Program-made: the position numbers and the translations under genes | Notes under the pieces: model-generated | Told to the model about the DNA's origin: nothing | The model's input: the letters and a program-made list of their open reading frames with translations, nothing else | The model's database searches: none | Shown here: positions 41,938-49,392 of the stretch, in pieces | How positions within the stretch are numbered: position 1 is the first letter of the stretch | Layout of the letters: every line of letters begins with the position of its first letter | DNA from: Cellulomonas wangsupingiae | GTDB taxonomy: Bacteria; Actinomycetota; Actinomycetes; Actinomycetales; Cellulomonadaceae | DNA length: 64,000 nt | Direction: 5' to 3' | Assembly (NCBI RefSeq): GCF_024508275.1 | Contig: NZ_CP101989.1 | Location: forward strand, 4,030,001 to 4,094,000

Positions 41938-42246
41938 TCACGCCCCCGCGGCGGCAAGTTCCCGGCTGGCGCGGAACTCCTCGGCGGCGGCCTCGGTCGT
42001 GTACTCGACCAGGGCGACCTTGTGCTCGCGAAGCACCTCGAGCACCTGTTCGGGGGTGGCGTAGAAGAATTCCCGGCGGGTGTTGATGCGGTTGACACGC
42101 TGGTCTGCGAAGTGCCGGTGCAGCATCGCTTCGATGCCGAACGCGTCCTCGGAGAAGAAGAGGGCGTGCACGTCGAACGTGAACGGCACCGAGGCGTCCC
42201 CGAGCTCGCGCACTCGGTCCATCGGCTCCAGGCGGCGGGTCACCGG
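41938..42246 (-). pseudogene. C-terminal fragment of a GIY-YIG (T5orf172/DUF4041-type) protein
   Basis: The frame reads TRRLEPMDRVRELGDASVPF, FDVHALFFSEDAFGIEAMLH, then HRHFADQRVNRINTRREFFY and a C-terminal helix. This is the core of the T5orf172-type GIY-YIG nuclease domain found at the end of DUF4041 proteins, which are often phage-related. Full proteins are 350-450 residues and the GIY-YIG motif itself would lie just upstream; sequence before about 42247 is unrelated. The fragment lacks the tyrosine pair of the catalytic motif. Confidence 0.6.
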
Positions 42247-42371
42247 TCCGGCTCTCCGGGCTCCTCGTCGAGCCAAGGGTGGCCCGTCATGGCCGACGGT
42301 CCCGACGCCACGTCCGCTTGCCCGTCCCCCGTACGGACAGCATGCCGCGGGCTGCCAATTAGTTCGCGCGC

Positions 42372-42475
42372 GCCGTACTTAATGAACCTGTCGCGGATTT
42401 TCAAAGTAGGTGTCGAGATGCAGGACAGATCGACCGGCGTCAGGCGTCGTACTTTGACCGTCCAGCCGTCCGGAG
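42372..42475. repeat. Dispersed repeat, copy at 42.4 kb
   Basis: Contains TGTCGAGATGCAGGACAG, then GACCGGCGTCAGGCGTCGTA and CTTTGACCG. Nearly the same series, with scattered changes, occurs at 44239-44288, and its reverse complement in parts at 43342 and 44926. A weaker half copy (GCGCCGTACTTAATGAACC) lies just to the left. Confidence 0.65.
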
Positions 42476-42597
42476 GGGTGTGCGGGCAAACTACGTCGGT
42501 TCATCCGCGCCGTCATGGGCAGCCTGGTGGTGACGGGGCTCAGGGAGATCCTCACCGCGACCTTCCCGCAGCGGCCGCCGTACGGCGGTGGCTGTGG
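42476..42597 (+). pseudogene. Truncated copy of the 2-prime,5-prime RNA ligase-like gene
   Basis: After the repeat the sequence parallels the leader and first bases of the gene at 44361 (TCATGGGCAG-CTGGTGG), then jumps over about 240 bases to the segment equal to 44617-44667 (CCTTNCCGCAG-GGCCGCCGTACGGCGG). The rest is missing, and the copy abuts the stop codon of the next leftward gene. It encodes no useful protein. Confidence 0.6.
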
Positions 42598-43171
42598 TCA
42601 GGCGCCCAGGACGCGCATGGCCGCCGCAGAACGGGGGTCGTAGGTAGCCACATAGTGGTCCTCCGCAGCGACCCACCGAGCAATCCACTCATCGGCGTTC
42701 TCGCCGCGTTCGACCTGGCGCTGCAGGCGGGTCTCCGCAGATGCGTCCACCCACACCGCGATGTCGACGAGGTCGAGAAGCTGAGGCCGCAGGGTGTACA
42801 CGCCCTCGACGAGGACGACATCAGGCATGGGCATCTCGACCCACCCGCCCATCTCCTCGAGTACCCAGTCGTATCTCTGGTAGCGCAGCGTCGGGTCGCC
42901 TCGGCGTACAGGCTCGAGAACCTCGCTCCGCAGCCGCTGCCAGTCGAAGTACCGCTGCACACCGGCAGCGGAAGACAGCGCGGCACGCGTGCAGCTGTCC
43001 ATGTCGCGGTAGAAGTCATCACCCTCGACGACGACTGCACCGGCGAGCAGAGGGACGACAGCTCGGGCGAACGTGGACTTGCCCGCCCTGACCGTCGATA
43101 CCGACCAGGACGGGACGGCGGGGCGCGGCGGCGACAAGCGCGTGGAGCTCCGCTGCCGCGCCGTCTCCCAC
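42598..43171 (-). pseudogene. Uridine-kinase-like P-loop protein with a frameshift in Walker A
   Basis: From the GTG at 43171, behind AGGAG, the frame reads MGDGAAAELHALVAAAPRRP and VLVGIDGQGG, then breaks. In the next frame it continues AGKSTFARAVVPLLAGAVVV, EGDDFYRDMDSCTRAALSSA, and VLVEGVYTLRPQLLDLVDIA. The expected GGAGKST is interrupted by a small deletion near 43075. The C-terminal part is well preserved, so decay is recent. Uridine-kinase-like proteins of this type phosphorylate nucleosides or similar substrates. Confidence 0.7.
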
Positions 43172-43341
43172 TGAGCTCCTATCGGTTGAAGCGGCGGCCT
43201 GGTCCTACCAGCGGCGACGAGCGCACCGATCGACTGACGGGTTCGCGCGCCCGGTCCGCGCAACGCGCGTTTCCGTGATCCGGCATCCGCCGCAGCCGCG
43301 CAGCCCGCATACGACGAGGCCGGGCGTGCCGCGCAGCAGCT

Positions 43342-43418
43342 AGTCAGACTACCGACCCCAGGGAGTCAAGGTGTCGTGCATCTCGACAGCGGCACGAGCG
43401 GTCAAAGTACGACGCTCG
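43342..43418. repeat. Dispersed repeat, copy at 43.4 kb (minus orientation)
   Basis: Contains GTCAGACTACCGAC, GTGCATCTCGACAGC and GGTCAAAGTACGACGC. Its reverse complement starts with GCGTCGTACTTTGACCG, identical to a part of the 42.4-kb copy. It fills the gap between the kinase pseudogene and the GNAT gene (43172-43442), which holds no other gene. Confidence 0.65.
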
Positions 43419-43442
43419 GGGTCGGTCGAACTGTCCCGGAGC

Positions 43443-44225
43443 TCACACCTCGGCGGGAGCGAGGAGCCAACTGCGGCGTAGGTGCACGGTGAAGCCATTG
43501 CGGGCCAGGTTGCGGACGCTGGGAGAGCCCGGGGCCGCAGTCGCCACAGCGCCGCGGGCACCGGCGGCTGCTGCTGCGGCGAGGCGGCTGTGCAGCAGTG
43601 CGGTCTGCGCTCCGCAGCTTCTGTGGGTCGGCAGGGTCGCCGCTCCTCCCAGAACCGCCACGTCGTCGTGCAATGACATCGCCGCCGCTGCCACGGGCCG
43701 GTCTTCCTTCCAGGCCATGAAACGCAGCACCTTCGGGTCCGAGTGTTCGGCGACGAGGAACCGGTCAACGTCGACCGGTGCCGCGTAGCCGGCGGAGAGC
43801 ACCTCGAAGAAGGTCGCCAGGTCCTCGCCCACCGCCGGTCGCACCTGCAGGTGGTCGCTCGGGACGACACGTTCGTCACGGCTTCTCGGATCGAGCACCG
43901 CGATCGGTCGGACAGGGCCGGGGGCCGCACGAAGATCGCTCAGCCGCTCAGCCGAGGGGAGATCGCCTGAGGTACCCACCACCGCGGGTAGCGGAGCACC
44001 GGCGGCCGTGAAGACTGCAACGACATCCCGAAGAGCTGCAACCGTCCGCGCGTTCGCCCCGGTCACCGAGTTCAGGAACCCCAGCCCGGGCGAGTTGGTC
44101 AGCAGCGCCCGTAGGCCCCCGAGCTCGAATGCCTCGAAGCGTCCCGGCAGACCCGCTGCTGTGGCCGCGCCGAAGGCCAGGCGGCTGCGGTGGTACACGG
44201 CGTGTTCGCCGGGGCTCAAGTCCAT
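43443..44225 (-). CDS. GNAT-family N-acetyltransferase
   Basis: 260 residues from the ATG at 44225. The N-terminal half (FEAFELGGLRALLTNSPGLG, then FLNSVTGANARTV) is a divergent GNAT-like domain. The C-terminal half has the acetyl-CoA region AVAAAAMSLHDDVAVLGGAA, THRSCGAQTALLHSRLAAA and NLARNGFTVHLRRSWLLAPA. The two-lobed layout is common in actinobacterial GNATs of unknown substrate. This gene appears intact amid decayed neighbours. Confidence 0.8.
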   Translation of the reverse strand: MDLSPGEHAVYHRSRLAFGAATAAGLPGRFEAFELGGLRALLTNSPGLGFLNSVTGANARTVAALRDVVAVFTAAGAPLPAVVGTSGDLPSAERLSDLRAAPGPVRPIAVLDPRSRDERVVPSDHLQVRPAVGEDLATFFEVLSAGYAAPVDVDRFLVAEHSDPKVLRFMAWKEDRPVAAAAMSLHDDVAVLGGAATLPTHRSCGAQTALLHSRLAAAAAAGARGAVATAAPGSPSVRNLARNGFTVHLRRSWLLAPAEV

Positions 44226-44238
44226 CGGCCCATTCTGG

Positions 44239-44288
44239 TGTGGAAATGCAGGACAGATTGACCGGCGTCAGGCGTCGTGCGTTGACGG
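44239..44288. repeat. Dispersed repeat, copy at 44.2 kb
   Basis: Contains AATGCAGGACAGATTGACCG and GCGTCAGGCGTCGTGCGTTG, aligned with the 42.4-kb copy over about 50 bases; the TGTCGAGATGC core is degenerate (TGTGGAAATGC). The following 80 bases are also shared with that copy. Confidence 0.6.
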
Positions 44289-44360
44289 CCCAGTCGTCCG
44301 GACAGGTCCGCCAGCAAGCTGCGTCGGTCCATCCGCGCCTTCATGGGCAGACTGGTGGGC

Positions 44361-44842
44361 ATGGGGCACACGGTGATCCAGGTTCCCGTTCCAGTGCTGG
44401 AGTCGATCGCTGCGCGGCTCGAGGTCGCGCCCGTGTGCCCCCACGTCACGTTGCTCGGACCGTTCGTCGATCGGTCCGAGTCGATGAAACCCTCGTCGGC
44501 ACCATCCGCGAGCTCCTGGCTCCCGTCCGAGCATTTGGCTTCAAGCTCTCCGCGGTCGGCCGCTTCGCCGGCGGACTCACGTACCTGGTGCCCGACCCTG
44601 GCGCGCCGTTCATCCGGCTCACGGAGATCTTCTCCGCGGCCTTTCCGCAGTGGCCGCCGTACGGCGGGATGTTCGACGAGGTCGTGCCTCACCTGTCCAT
44701 CGGCGAGGCACTCCCCGAGACCGACGTGGCGATCCTGAGGGAGCTACTACCCATCAGCGCGACCGCAGACGAGGTGACGCTCGCTTGGTGGTCGGACGAC
44801 ATCGTGGAAGTGCTTGAGCGCTATCCGCTTCGAACCGGGTAG
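44361..44842 (+). pseudogene. 2-prime,5-prime RNA ligase/phosphodiesterase-like gene, frameshifted
   Basis: From the ATG at 44361 the frame reads MGHTVIQVPVPVLESIAARL and CPHVTLLGPFVDRS, carrying the first HxT motif of the 2H superfamily. Near 44480 the frame shifts; the next frame reads VDETLVGTIRELLAPVRAFG, PPYGGMFDEVVPHLSIGEAL with the second HxS motif, and ends EVLERYPLRTG. Both active-site His motifs are intact but on different frames. 2H proteins cleave cyclic or 2-prime,5-prime phosphodiesters in RNA. Confidence 0.7.
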
Positions 44843-44925
44843 TCACGCTCGCGACCGTTACCAATCAAGCGAGCCCTGGGCGTGCCGGCGTCCTCGTCGT
44901 CGTCGGGGGGGGCGCGCGACTGGGT

Positions 44926-44973
44926 GGTCAGACTATCGACGCCGTCTAGTCAAACTATCTTGCATCTCGACAA
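44926..44973. repeat. Dispersed repeat, copy at 44.9 kb (minus orientation)
   Basis: GGTCAGACTATCGACGCCGT, then AGTCAAACTATCTTGCATCT and CGACA. The reverse complement aligns with the 42.4-kb copy through its core and GGCGTCG. It lies 22 bases after the dnaB stop codon. Confidence 0.65.
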
Positions 44974-44995
44974 CAATAAACGCAACGCAACGCAC

Positions 44996-46375
44996 CTACA
45001 TCTGCATGTCCACGAACCGCGAGTAGTGCCCCTGGAATGCCACGGTGATGGTGTCGGTCGGGCCGTTACGGTGCTTGGCAACGATCAGATCAGCCTCACC
45101 GGCGCGCGGAGACTCCTTCTCATAGGCGTCTTCACGATGCAGAAGAATGACCATGTCGGCGTCCTGCTCGATGGAGCCGGACTCACGCAGGTCGCTCATC
45201 GCGGGCCGCTTGTCGGTGCGCTGCTCGGGACCACGGTTCAGCTGCGAGATCGCGATCACCGGGACCTCGAGCTCCTTGGCGAGCAGCTTGAGCGCACGCG
45301 AGAACTCCGAGACCTCCTGCTGGCGGGACTCGACGCGCTTGCCGGACGTCATCAGCTGGAGGTAGTCGATGACGACGAGCTTGAGGTCGTGGCGCTGCTT
45401 GAGGCGCCGGCACTTGGCGCGGATCTCCATGAGCGACATGTTTGGCGAGTCGTCGATGAACAGCGGGGCCTCGCTGATGCGGCCCATGGTCGCGGCGATC
45501 TTGGCCCAGTCGTCCTCGCCCATCGCGCCCGTGCGCAGTTTCTGCAGGTGCACGCGCGCCTCGGCCGAGAGCAGACGCATCGTGATCTCGTTGCGGCTCA
45601 TCTCGAGGGAGAAGACAACTGCGGCCTGGTTGTTCTTGATGGCCGCAGAACGGACAATGTCGATTCCCAGGGTACTTTTGCCAATTGCCGGACGCGCCGC
45701 CACCACGATCATCTGCCCCGGGTGCAGCCCGTTCGTCAGCCGGTCGAGGTCCGCGAACCCGGTCGGCACGCCGATCATGCCCTCGCCACGGTGCCCGGCA
45801 CGCTCGATCTCGTCGACCGTGCCGCCGATGACCTCGGACAGCGGCAGGTAGTCCTCGGACGCGCGCCGCTCCGTGACGGCGTACACCTCGGCCTGGGCGT
45901 TGTTGACGAGCTCGTCGACGTCGCCGCCGTCGGTCGCGTAGCCGAGCTGCACGATGCGGGTGCCGGCCTCGACGAGCTTGCGCAGGATGGCCCGCTCCCG
46001 CACGATCCGCGCGTAGAAGCCCGCGTTGGCCGCGGTCGGGACAGCCGCGATGAGCGTGTGCAGGTACGCGGCACCGCCGACGCGGGCCATCTCGCCGCGC
46101 TTGGTCAGCTCGTCGGCGACGGTGATCGCGTCGGCGGGCTCCCCGCGGCCGTACAGGTCGAGGATCGCGTCGTAGATCGCCTCGTGAGCCGGGCGGTAGA
46201 AGTCCGTGCCCTTGATCTGCTCGATGACGTCGGCGATGGCGTCCTTGCTGATCAGCATGCCGCCGAGCACGGAACGCTCGGCCTCGAGGTCCTGCGGCGG
46301 GGTGCGGTCGAAGCCGCCGCCGCTGCTGCGCCCGCTGTCCGGCGGCGCGCCGTACTGGAGGTCCTCGATGGTCAC
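44996..46375 (-). CDS. dnaB: Replicative DNA helicase DnaB
   Basis: 459 residues from the GTG at 46375. The N-terminal domain begins PPQDLEAERSVLGGMLISKD. The RecA-like domain has Walker A VAARPAIGKSTLGIDIVRSA, then FSLEMSRNEITMRLLSAEA, Walker B KLVVIDYLQLM and an arginine finger region HRNGPTDTITVAFQG. It is the hexameric helicase that unwinds DNA at the fork. No intein interrupts it, unlike some actinobacterial dnaB genes. A GAAC-N4-GTTC palindrome lies 34 bases upstream. Confidence 0.97.
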   Translation of the reverse strand: MTIEDLQYGAPPDSGRSSGGGFDRTPPQDLEAERSVLGGMLISKDAIADVIEQIKGTDFYRPAHEAIYDAILDLYGRGEPADAITVADELTKRGEMARVGGAAYLHTLIAAVPTAANAGFYARIVRERAILRKLVEAGTRIVQLGYATDGGDVDELVNNAQAEVYAVTERRASEDYLPLSEVIGGTVDEIERAGHRGEGMIGVPTGFADLDRLTNGLHPGQMIVVAARPAIGKSTLGIDIVRSAAIKNNQAAVVFSLEMSRNEITMRLLSAEARVHLQKLRTGAMGEDDWAKIAATMGRISEAPLFIDDSPNMSLMEIRAKCRRLKQRHDLKLVVIDYLQLMTSGKRVESRQQEVSEFSRALKLLAKELEVPVIAISQLNRGPEQRTDKRPAMSDLRESGSIEQDADMVILLHREDAYEKESPRAGEADLIVAKHRNGPTDTITVAFQGHYSRFVDMQM

Positions 46376-46408
46376 CTGTCACCTGCTCCTGCTCGTCCCC
46401 ACCCCGCC

Positions 46409-46420
46409 GAACACGTGTTC
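46409..46420. promoter_or_regulatory. LexA-like palindrome upstream of dnaB
   Basis: GAACACGTGTTC is a perfect 12-bp palindrome, preceded by C as in the actinobacterial SOS box (CGAAC-N4-GTTCG). The right-hand G is replaced by T. The site is in the promoter region of dnaB. Confidence 0.45.
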
Positions 46421-46554
46421 TACCGGGACCCTCTGACAGTCACCCCTCGAGCGTCCCTGACGGACGTCGACGCCCACCGGGGACCTGCCCTCGCGAGGTT
46501 AGGCGGCGAACCGCCGGGACCCAAACGGGTGTGTGCACGGACCGGTGGACGGCC

Positions 46555-46609
46555 TGTGGACAAGCCCTTCGGCCCTGTGTGCACAGGTTGGGGACACACC
46601 TGTGGACAG
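46555..46609. promoter_or_regulatory. DnaA-box-like pair in the dnaB upstream region
   Basis: TGTGGACAA at 46555-46563 is the exact complement of the actinobacterial DnaA box TTGTCCACA; TGTGGACAG at 46601-46609 has one mismatch, and GTGTGCACAGG lies between them. The 419-base gap 46376-46794 between dnaB and the MATE gene otherwise shows no gene. Confidence 0.4.
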
Positions 46610-46794
46610 AGCGGGTGACGACGCCCGGCAGGCCGTCCGACCGGCACTTACGCTGTACACGTGCTGTGGAACGAGGAACATTCCTGCGCTGTTCACCTGG
46701 TGGACGTCTGAACCGGCCCTCGGACACCCCGGACTCGTCCTCCCCTGGCACGCCCGGCCCCGTTGGGCCGTCCGGGGGACACCGCGACGACCCC

Positions 46795-48147
46795 GTGGCT
46801 CCCGCGCATCCCCCACCGCGTCACCCCGACCGGCCCGCGGGCGTCGACCGCCAGATCCTCGCCCTCGCCGTCCCCGCGCTGGGCGCCCTGGTGGCCGAGC
46901 CGCTGTTCGTCCTCGTCGACTCCGCGATGGTCGGGCACCTGGGCACCGACGCCCTCGCGGGGCTCGCGCTCGCGTCGACCGTCCTCGTCACGGTCGTCGG
47001 TCTGTGCGTCTTCCTCGCCTACGCCACCACCGCCGCCGTCGCACGCCGCCTCGGCGCCGGGGACCTGCGGAGCGCGCTGCAGACGGGCGTCGACGGCATG
47101 TGGCTCGCCCTCGGCCTCGGTCTCGTGCTGGCGGCCGCGACGTGGGCCGCCGCACCCTGGCTCCTCGGCGCGCTGGGCGCCGACGGGGCGGTCGCGACGC
47201 AGGCCGTCAGCTACCTGCGCTGGTCCGTGCCCGGGCTGCCCGGCATGCTGCTCGTCCTGGCCGCCACGGGCGCGCTGCGCGGCCTGCAGGACACGCGCAC
47301 GCCGCTGGTCGTCGCCGCGTCGGGCGCGGTGGCCAACGCCGCCCTGAACGCCGTGCTCATCTACGGTGCCGGGCTCGGCATCGCGGGCTCGGGCCTGGGG
47401 ACCGCGCTCGCGCAGCTCGGCATGGCGGCGTGGCTCGTCGTCGTGGTCGTGCGGGGCGCGCGGGGCACCGGAGCGCGCCTGACCCCCGCCGCGGGCGGCA
47501 TCTGGGCCAACGCGCGCGCCGGCGTCCCGCTGCTGGTCCGCACGGCGTCCCTGCGGCTGGCCATCCTGCTGACCGTCTGGACGGCCACCGGGCTGGGGGC
47601 GACCGCCCTCGCCGGCCACCAGGTCGTCAACGCCGTGTGGGGCCTCACCGCCTTCGCGCTCGACGCCCTCGCGATCGCCGCGCAGGCGCTCGTCGGGCAC
47701 GCGCTCGGCGCCCGGGACGTCGCCCGCACCCGCGCGGTGCTGCGCCGCACGCTGCAGTGGGGCGTCGGCGCCGGCGCGGTGATGGGCCTGCTGATCGGGC
47801 TGCTGGCGCCGGTGTACGTCCGGGTCTTCACCCCCGACGCCGACGTCCAGCGCGCGGCCGTCGCCGGCCTCGTGGTCGCCGCCGTCGCGCTCCCGATGGC
47901 CGGGTGGGTGTTCGTCCTCGACGGCGTGCTCATCGGAGCCGGTGACGGCCGGTTCCTCGCCTGGGCGGGGGTCGCGACGCTGGTCGCCTACGTCCCGGCC
48001 GCCCTCGCGGTGCACGCGTGGGCGCCGTCGGGGGCCGCCGGGCTGGCCTGGCTGTGGGTCGCCTTCGCGGGCCTCTTCATGGCGGCGCGCGCCGTCACGA
48101 CGGGCCTGCGCGCACGCGGGACGTCCTGGATGGTCGTGGGCGACTGA
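46795..48147 (+). CDS. MATE-family efflux transporter (DinF-like)
   Basis: 450 residues from the GTG at 46795, with 12 hydrophobic helices in two halves. First-half motifs are ALAVPALGALVAEPLFVLVD and SAMVGHLGTDALAGLALAST; the second half begins GVPLLVRTASLRLAILLTVW and has GHQVVNAVWGL. This is the DinF branch, which exports drugs or protects from oxidative stress using a cation gradient. It is divergent from dnaB across a region with DnaA-like and LexA-like sites. Confidence 0.9.
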   Translation: MAPAHPPPRHPDRPAGVDRQILALAVPALGALVAEPLFVLVDSAMVGHLGTDALAGLALASTVLVTVVGLCVFLAYATTAAVARRLGAGDLRSALQTGVDGMWLALGLGLVLAAATWAAAPWLLGALGADGAVATQAVSYLRWSVPGLPGMLLVLAATGALRGLQDTRTPLVVAASGAVANAALNAVLIYGAGLGIAGSGLGTALAQLGMAAWLVVVVVRGARGTGARLTPAAGGIWANARAGVPLLVRTASLRLAILLTVWTATGLGATALAGHQVVNAVWGLTAFALDALAIAAQALVGHALGARDVARTRAVLRRTLQWGVGAGAVMGLLIGLLAPVYVRVFTPDADVQRAAVAGLVVAAVALPMAGWVFVLDGVLIGAGDGRFLAWAGVATLVAYVPAALAVHAWAPSGAAGLAWLWVAFAGLFMAARAVTTGLRARGTSWMVVGD

Positions 48148-48160
48148 CGCGCCGCCAGGA

Positions 48161-48216
48161 AGTCAGCCGCGGGCAGTCAGCCGGGGGCAGTCAGCCGCGG
48201 GGCAGTCAGCTGCCGG
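48161..48216. repeat. Tandem 14-15-bp direct repeat
   Basis: AGTCAGCCGCGGGC occurs four times in a row with small changes between the MATE gene and the end of the next gene. The last copy contains that gene's stop codon, so slippage here could extend or change its C-terminus. Confidence 0.6.
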
Positions 48217-48484
48217 GCGATCCGTCGCCGCGCCCACCCCGGCGGCCGCCACGACGCGATGCCGTCGTCCGGGACGCGGCCAGCGCGATGAAGACGACAC
48301 CGACGGCGAGGAAGACCGTGCGGCTGCTGTCCCCGCCGGCGACGCCGGAGAGCCCCAGGACGAAGAACACCAGCCCGAGGGCGAGGAACGCCCCGTCCTG
48401 CGTGTCGGTCCGCGACTCGGCGTCGCCGGGAGCCTGCGCACCCTCGTCGACGGCGCGCTCGGCCTCGTCCTGCTCGTCAGTCAT
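48206..48484 (-). CDS. Small two-helix membrane protein
   Basis: 92 residues. An acidic N-terminal tail (MTDEQDEAERAVDEGAQAPG) precedes two helices (GAFLALGLVFFVLGLSGVAG and TVFLAVGVVFIALAASRT) and a basic Gly/Arg tail. The arrangement resembles small conserved actinobacterial membrane proteins without a known role. The C-terminal codons lie in a tandem repeat. Confidence 0.6.
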   Translation of the reverse strand: MTDEQDEAERAVDEGAQAPGDAESRTDTQDGAFLALGLVFFVLGLSGVAGGDSSRTVFLAVGVVFIALAASRTTASRRGGRRGGRGDGSPGS

Positions 48485-48517
48485 GCGGTGCGCTCCTCGA
48501 CATCGGTCACGGGACCG

Positions 48518-48724
48518 TCAGCCTCGCACCGGGACGCGGCGACCGCGAGCCGCGGCGACGGCCCCTGCGGCGACGACGAAGCACGTGATCGCGCCCGCCA
48601 CGAGGGCCGTCCCCACGACGCTCTCGTCACGGAGCCCCAGCAGCAGGAGGACGAACCCGATCGCGGAGGCGGCCGCCCACAGGGCGGCGAGGGCGGGGCG
48701 GGTGGTGGGGCGCTGGTCGGTCAT
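48518..48724 (-). CDS. Small two-helix membrane protein
   Basis: 68 residues. After TDQRPTTRPALAALWAAASA a first helix IGFVLLLLGLRDES and a second TALVAGAITCFVVAAGAVAA are followed by a basic tail. It lies 33 bases upstream of the 92-residue gene, and the two are probably co-transcribed. Function unknown. Confidence 0.55.
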   Translation of the reverse strand: MTDQRPTTRPALAALWAAASAIGFVLLLLGLRDESVVGTALVAGAITCFVVAAGAVAAARGRRVPVRG

Positions 48725-48859
48725 CTCGTCTCCTGGTGTCGGGGGTACGTGGATGATGACGACGCTACGAGAAGCACCGGGACCGGGACACCGCCCCGGG
48801 GACGAACTACGGGGTCAGCCTCGAGAACGAGCCTGTGGCCACGTCGCGCGGGCCGCCGC

Positions 48860-49174
48860 TCACCGGCTGAGGACCAGGGCGCGGCCCGACGACGCCCGGG
48901 TCAGCTCGTCCGGCTCGAGGTCCCGGTCGCTGCGACGGTCGCCCGCCTCGACGGCAGCGCCGTCCGCACCGGCCCCGCGGCCGCGCCACACCTGCATGAC
49001 GGCGTGCGACAGGGACGCGACCCCCATCGTCATCAGCGCCACGGCCATGGGCAGGTCGTGACCCACCCGCAGGACGCCCATGACGACCACGACGACGCCG
49101 AGCGCCACGCTCGCCGCCACCTGCACGGCAGGCGGCCAGGGCTCGCCCCGCGTCCAGCTCTGCCTGATGCTCAT
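48860..49174 (-). CDS. Small two-helix membrane protein
   Basis: 104 residues. Two hydrophobic helices (VQVAASVALGVVVVVMGVLR and LPMAVALMTMGVASLSHAVM) are followed by a charged cytoplasmic tail with GDRRSDRDLEPDELT. It resembles other membrane proteins here in layout but not in sequence. The preceding 49175-49332 holds no gene. Function unknown. Confidence 0.6.
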   Translation of the reverse strand: MSIRQSWTRGEPWPPAVQVAASVALGVVVVVMGVLRVGHDLPMAVALMTMGVASLSHAVMQVWRGRGAGADGAAVEAGDRRSDRDLEPDELTRASSGRALVLSR

Positions 49175-49332
49175 CTGCGTCTCCCGGTGCCGTCGCGGCC
49201 CTCCCGCGTCGTGCTCCCGACGCTACGCAGCCGGCCGACGTCTGCCGACCCCCTCCAGGACGACCGGCCCTCCATCGAAAGGACGAGGCCGGCCGACGCG
49301 CTCCTCACCCCGTGGGGGCACCGGTGGAACGA

Positions 49333-49368
49333 CGAGGCCCCGCACCGGATCACCGGTACGGGGCCTCG
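49333..49368 (-). terminator. Terminator of the rpsF-ssb-rpsR-rplI operon
   Basis: CGAGGCCCCG and CGGGGCCTCG form a perfect 10-bp outer stem with inner ACCGG/CCGGT pairs, 25 bases after the rplI stop. Confidence 0.8.
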
Positions 49369-49392
49369 CGAGCTCGCGTGCAGCGAGTCAGG

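Noticed and set aside
10106..44973. CRISPR array
   Set aside because: The repeats are far apart, in both orientations and degenerate; there are no regular spacers or cas genes.
44996..46375. Intein in dnaB
   Set aside because: The RecA-like domain is continuous from Walker A to the C-terminus at standard length.
46376..46794. Chromosomal origin of replication
   Set aside because: Only two DnaA-like boxes, no AT-rich unwinding element, and no dnaA or dnaN nearby.
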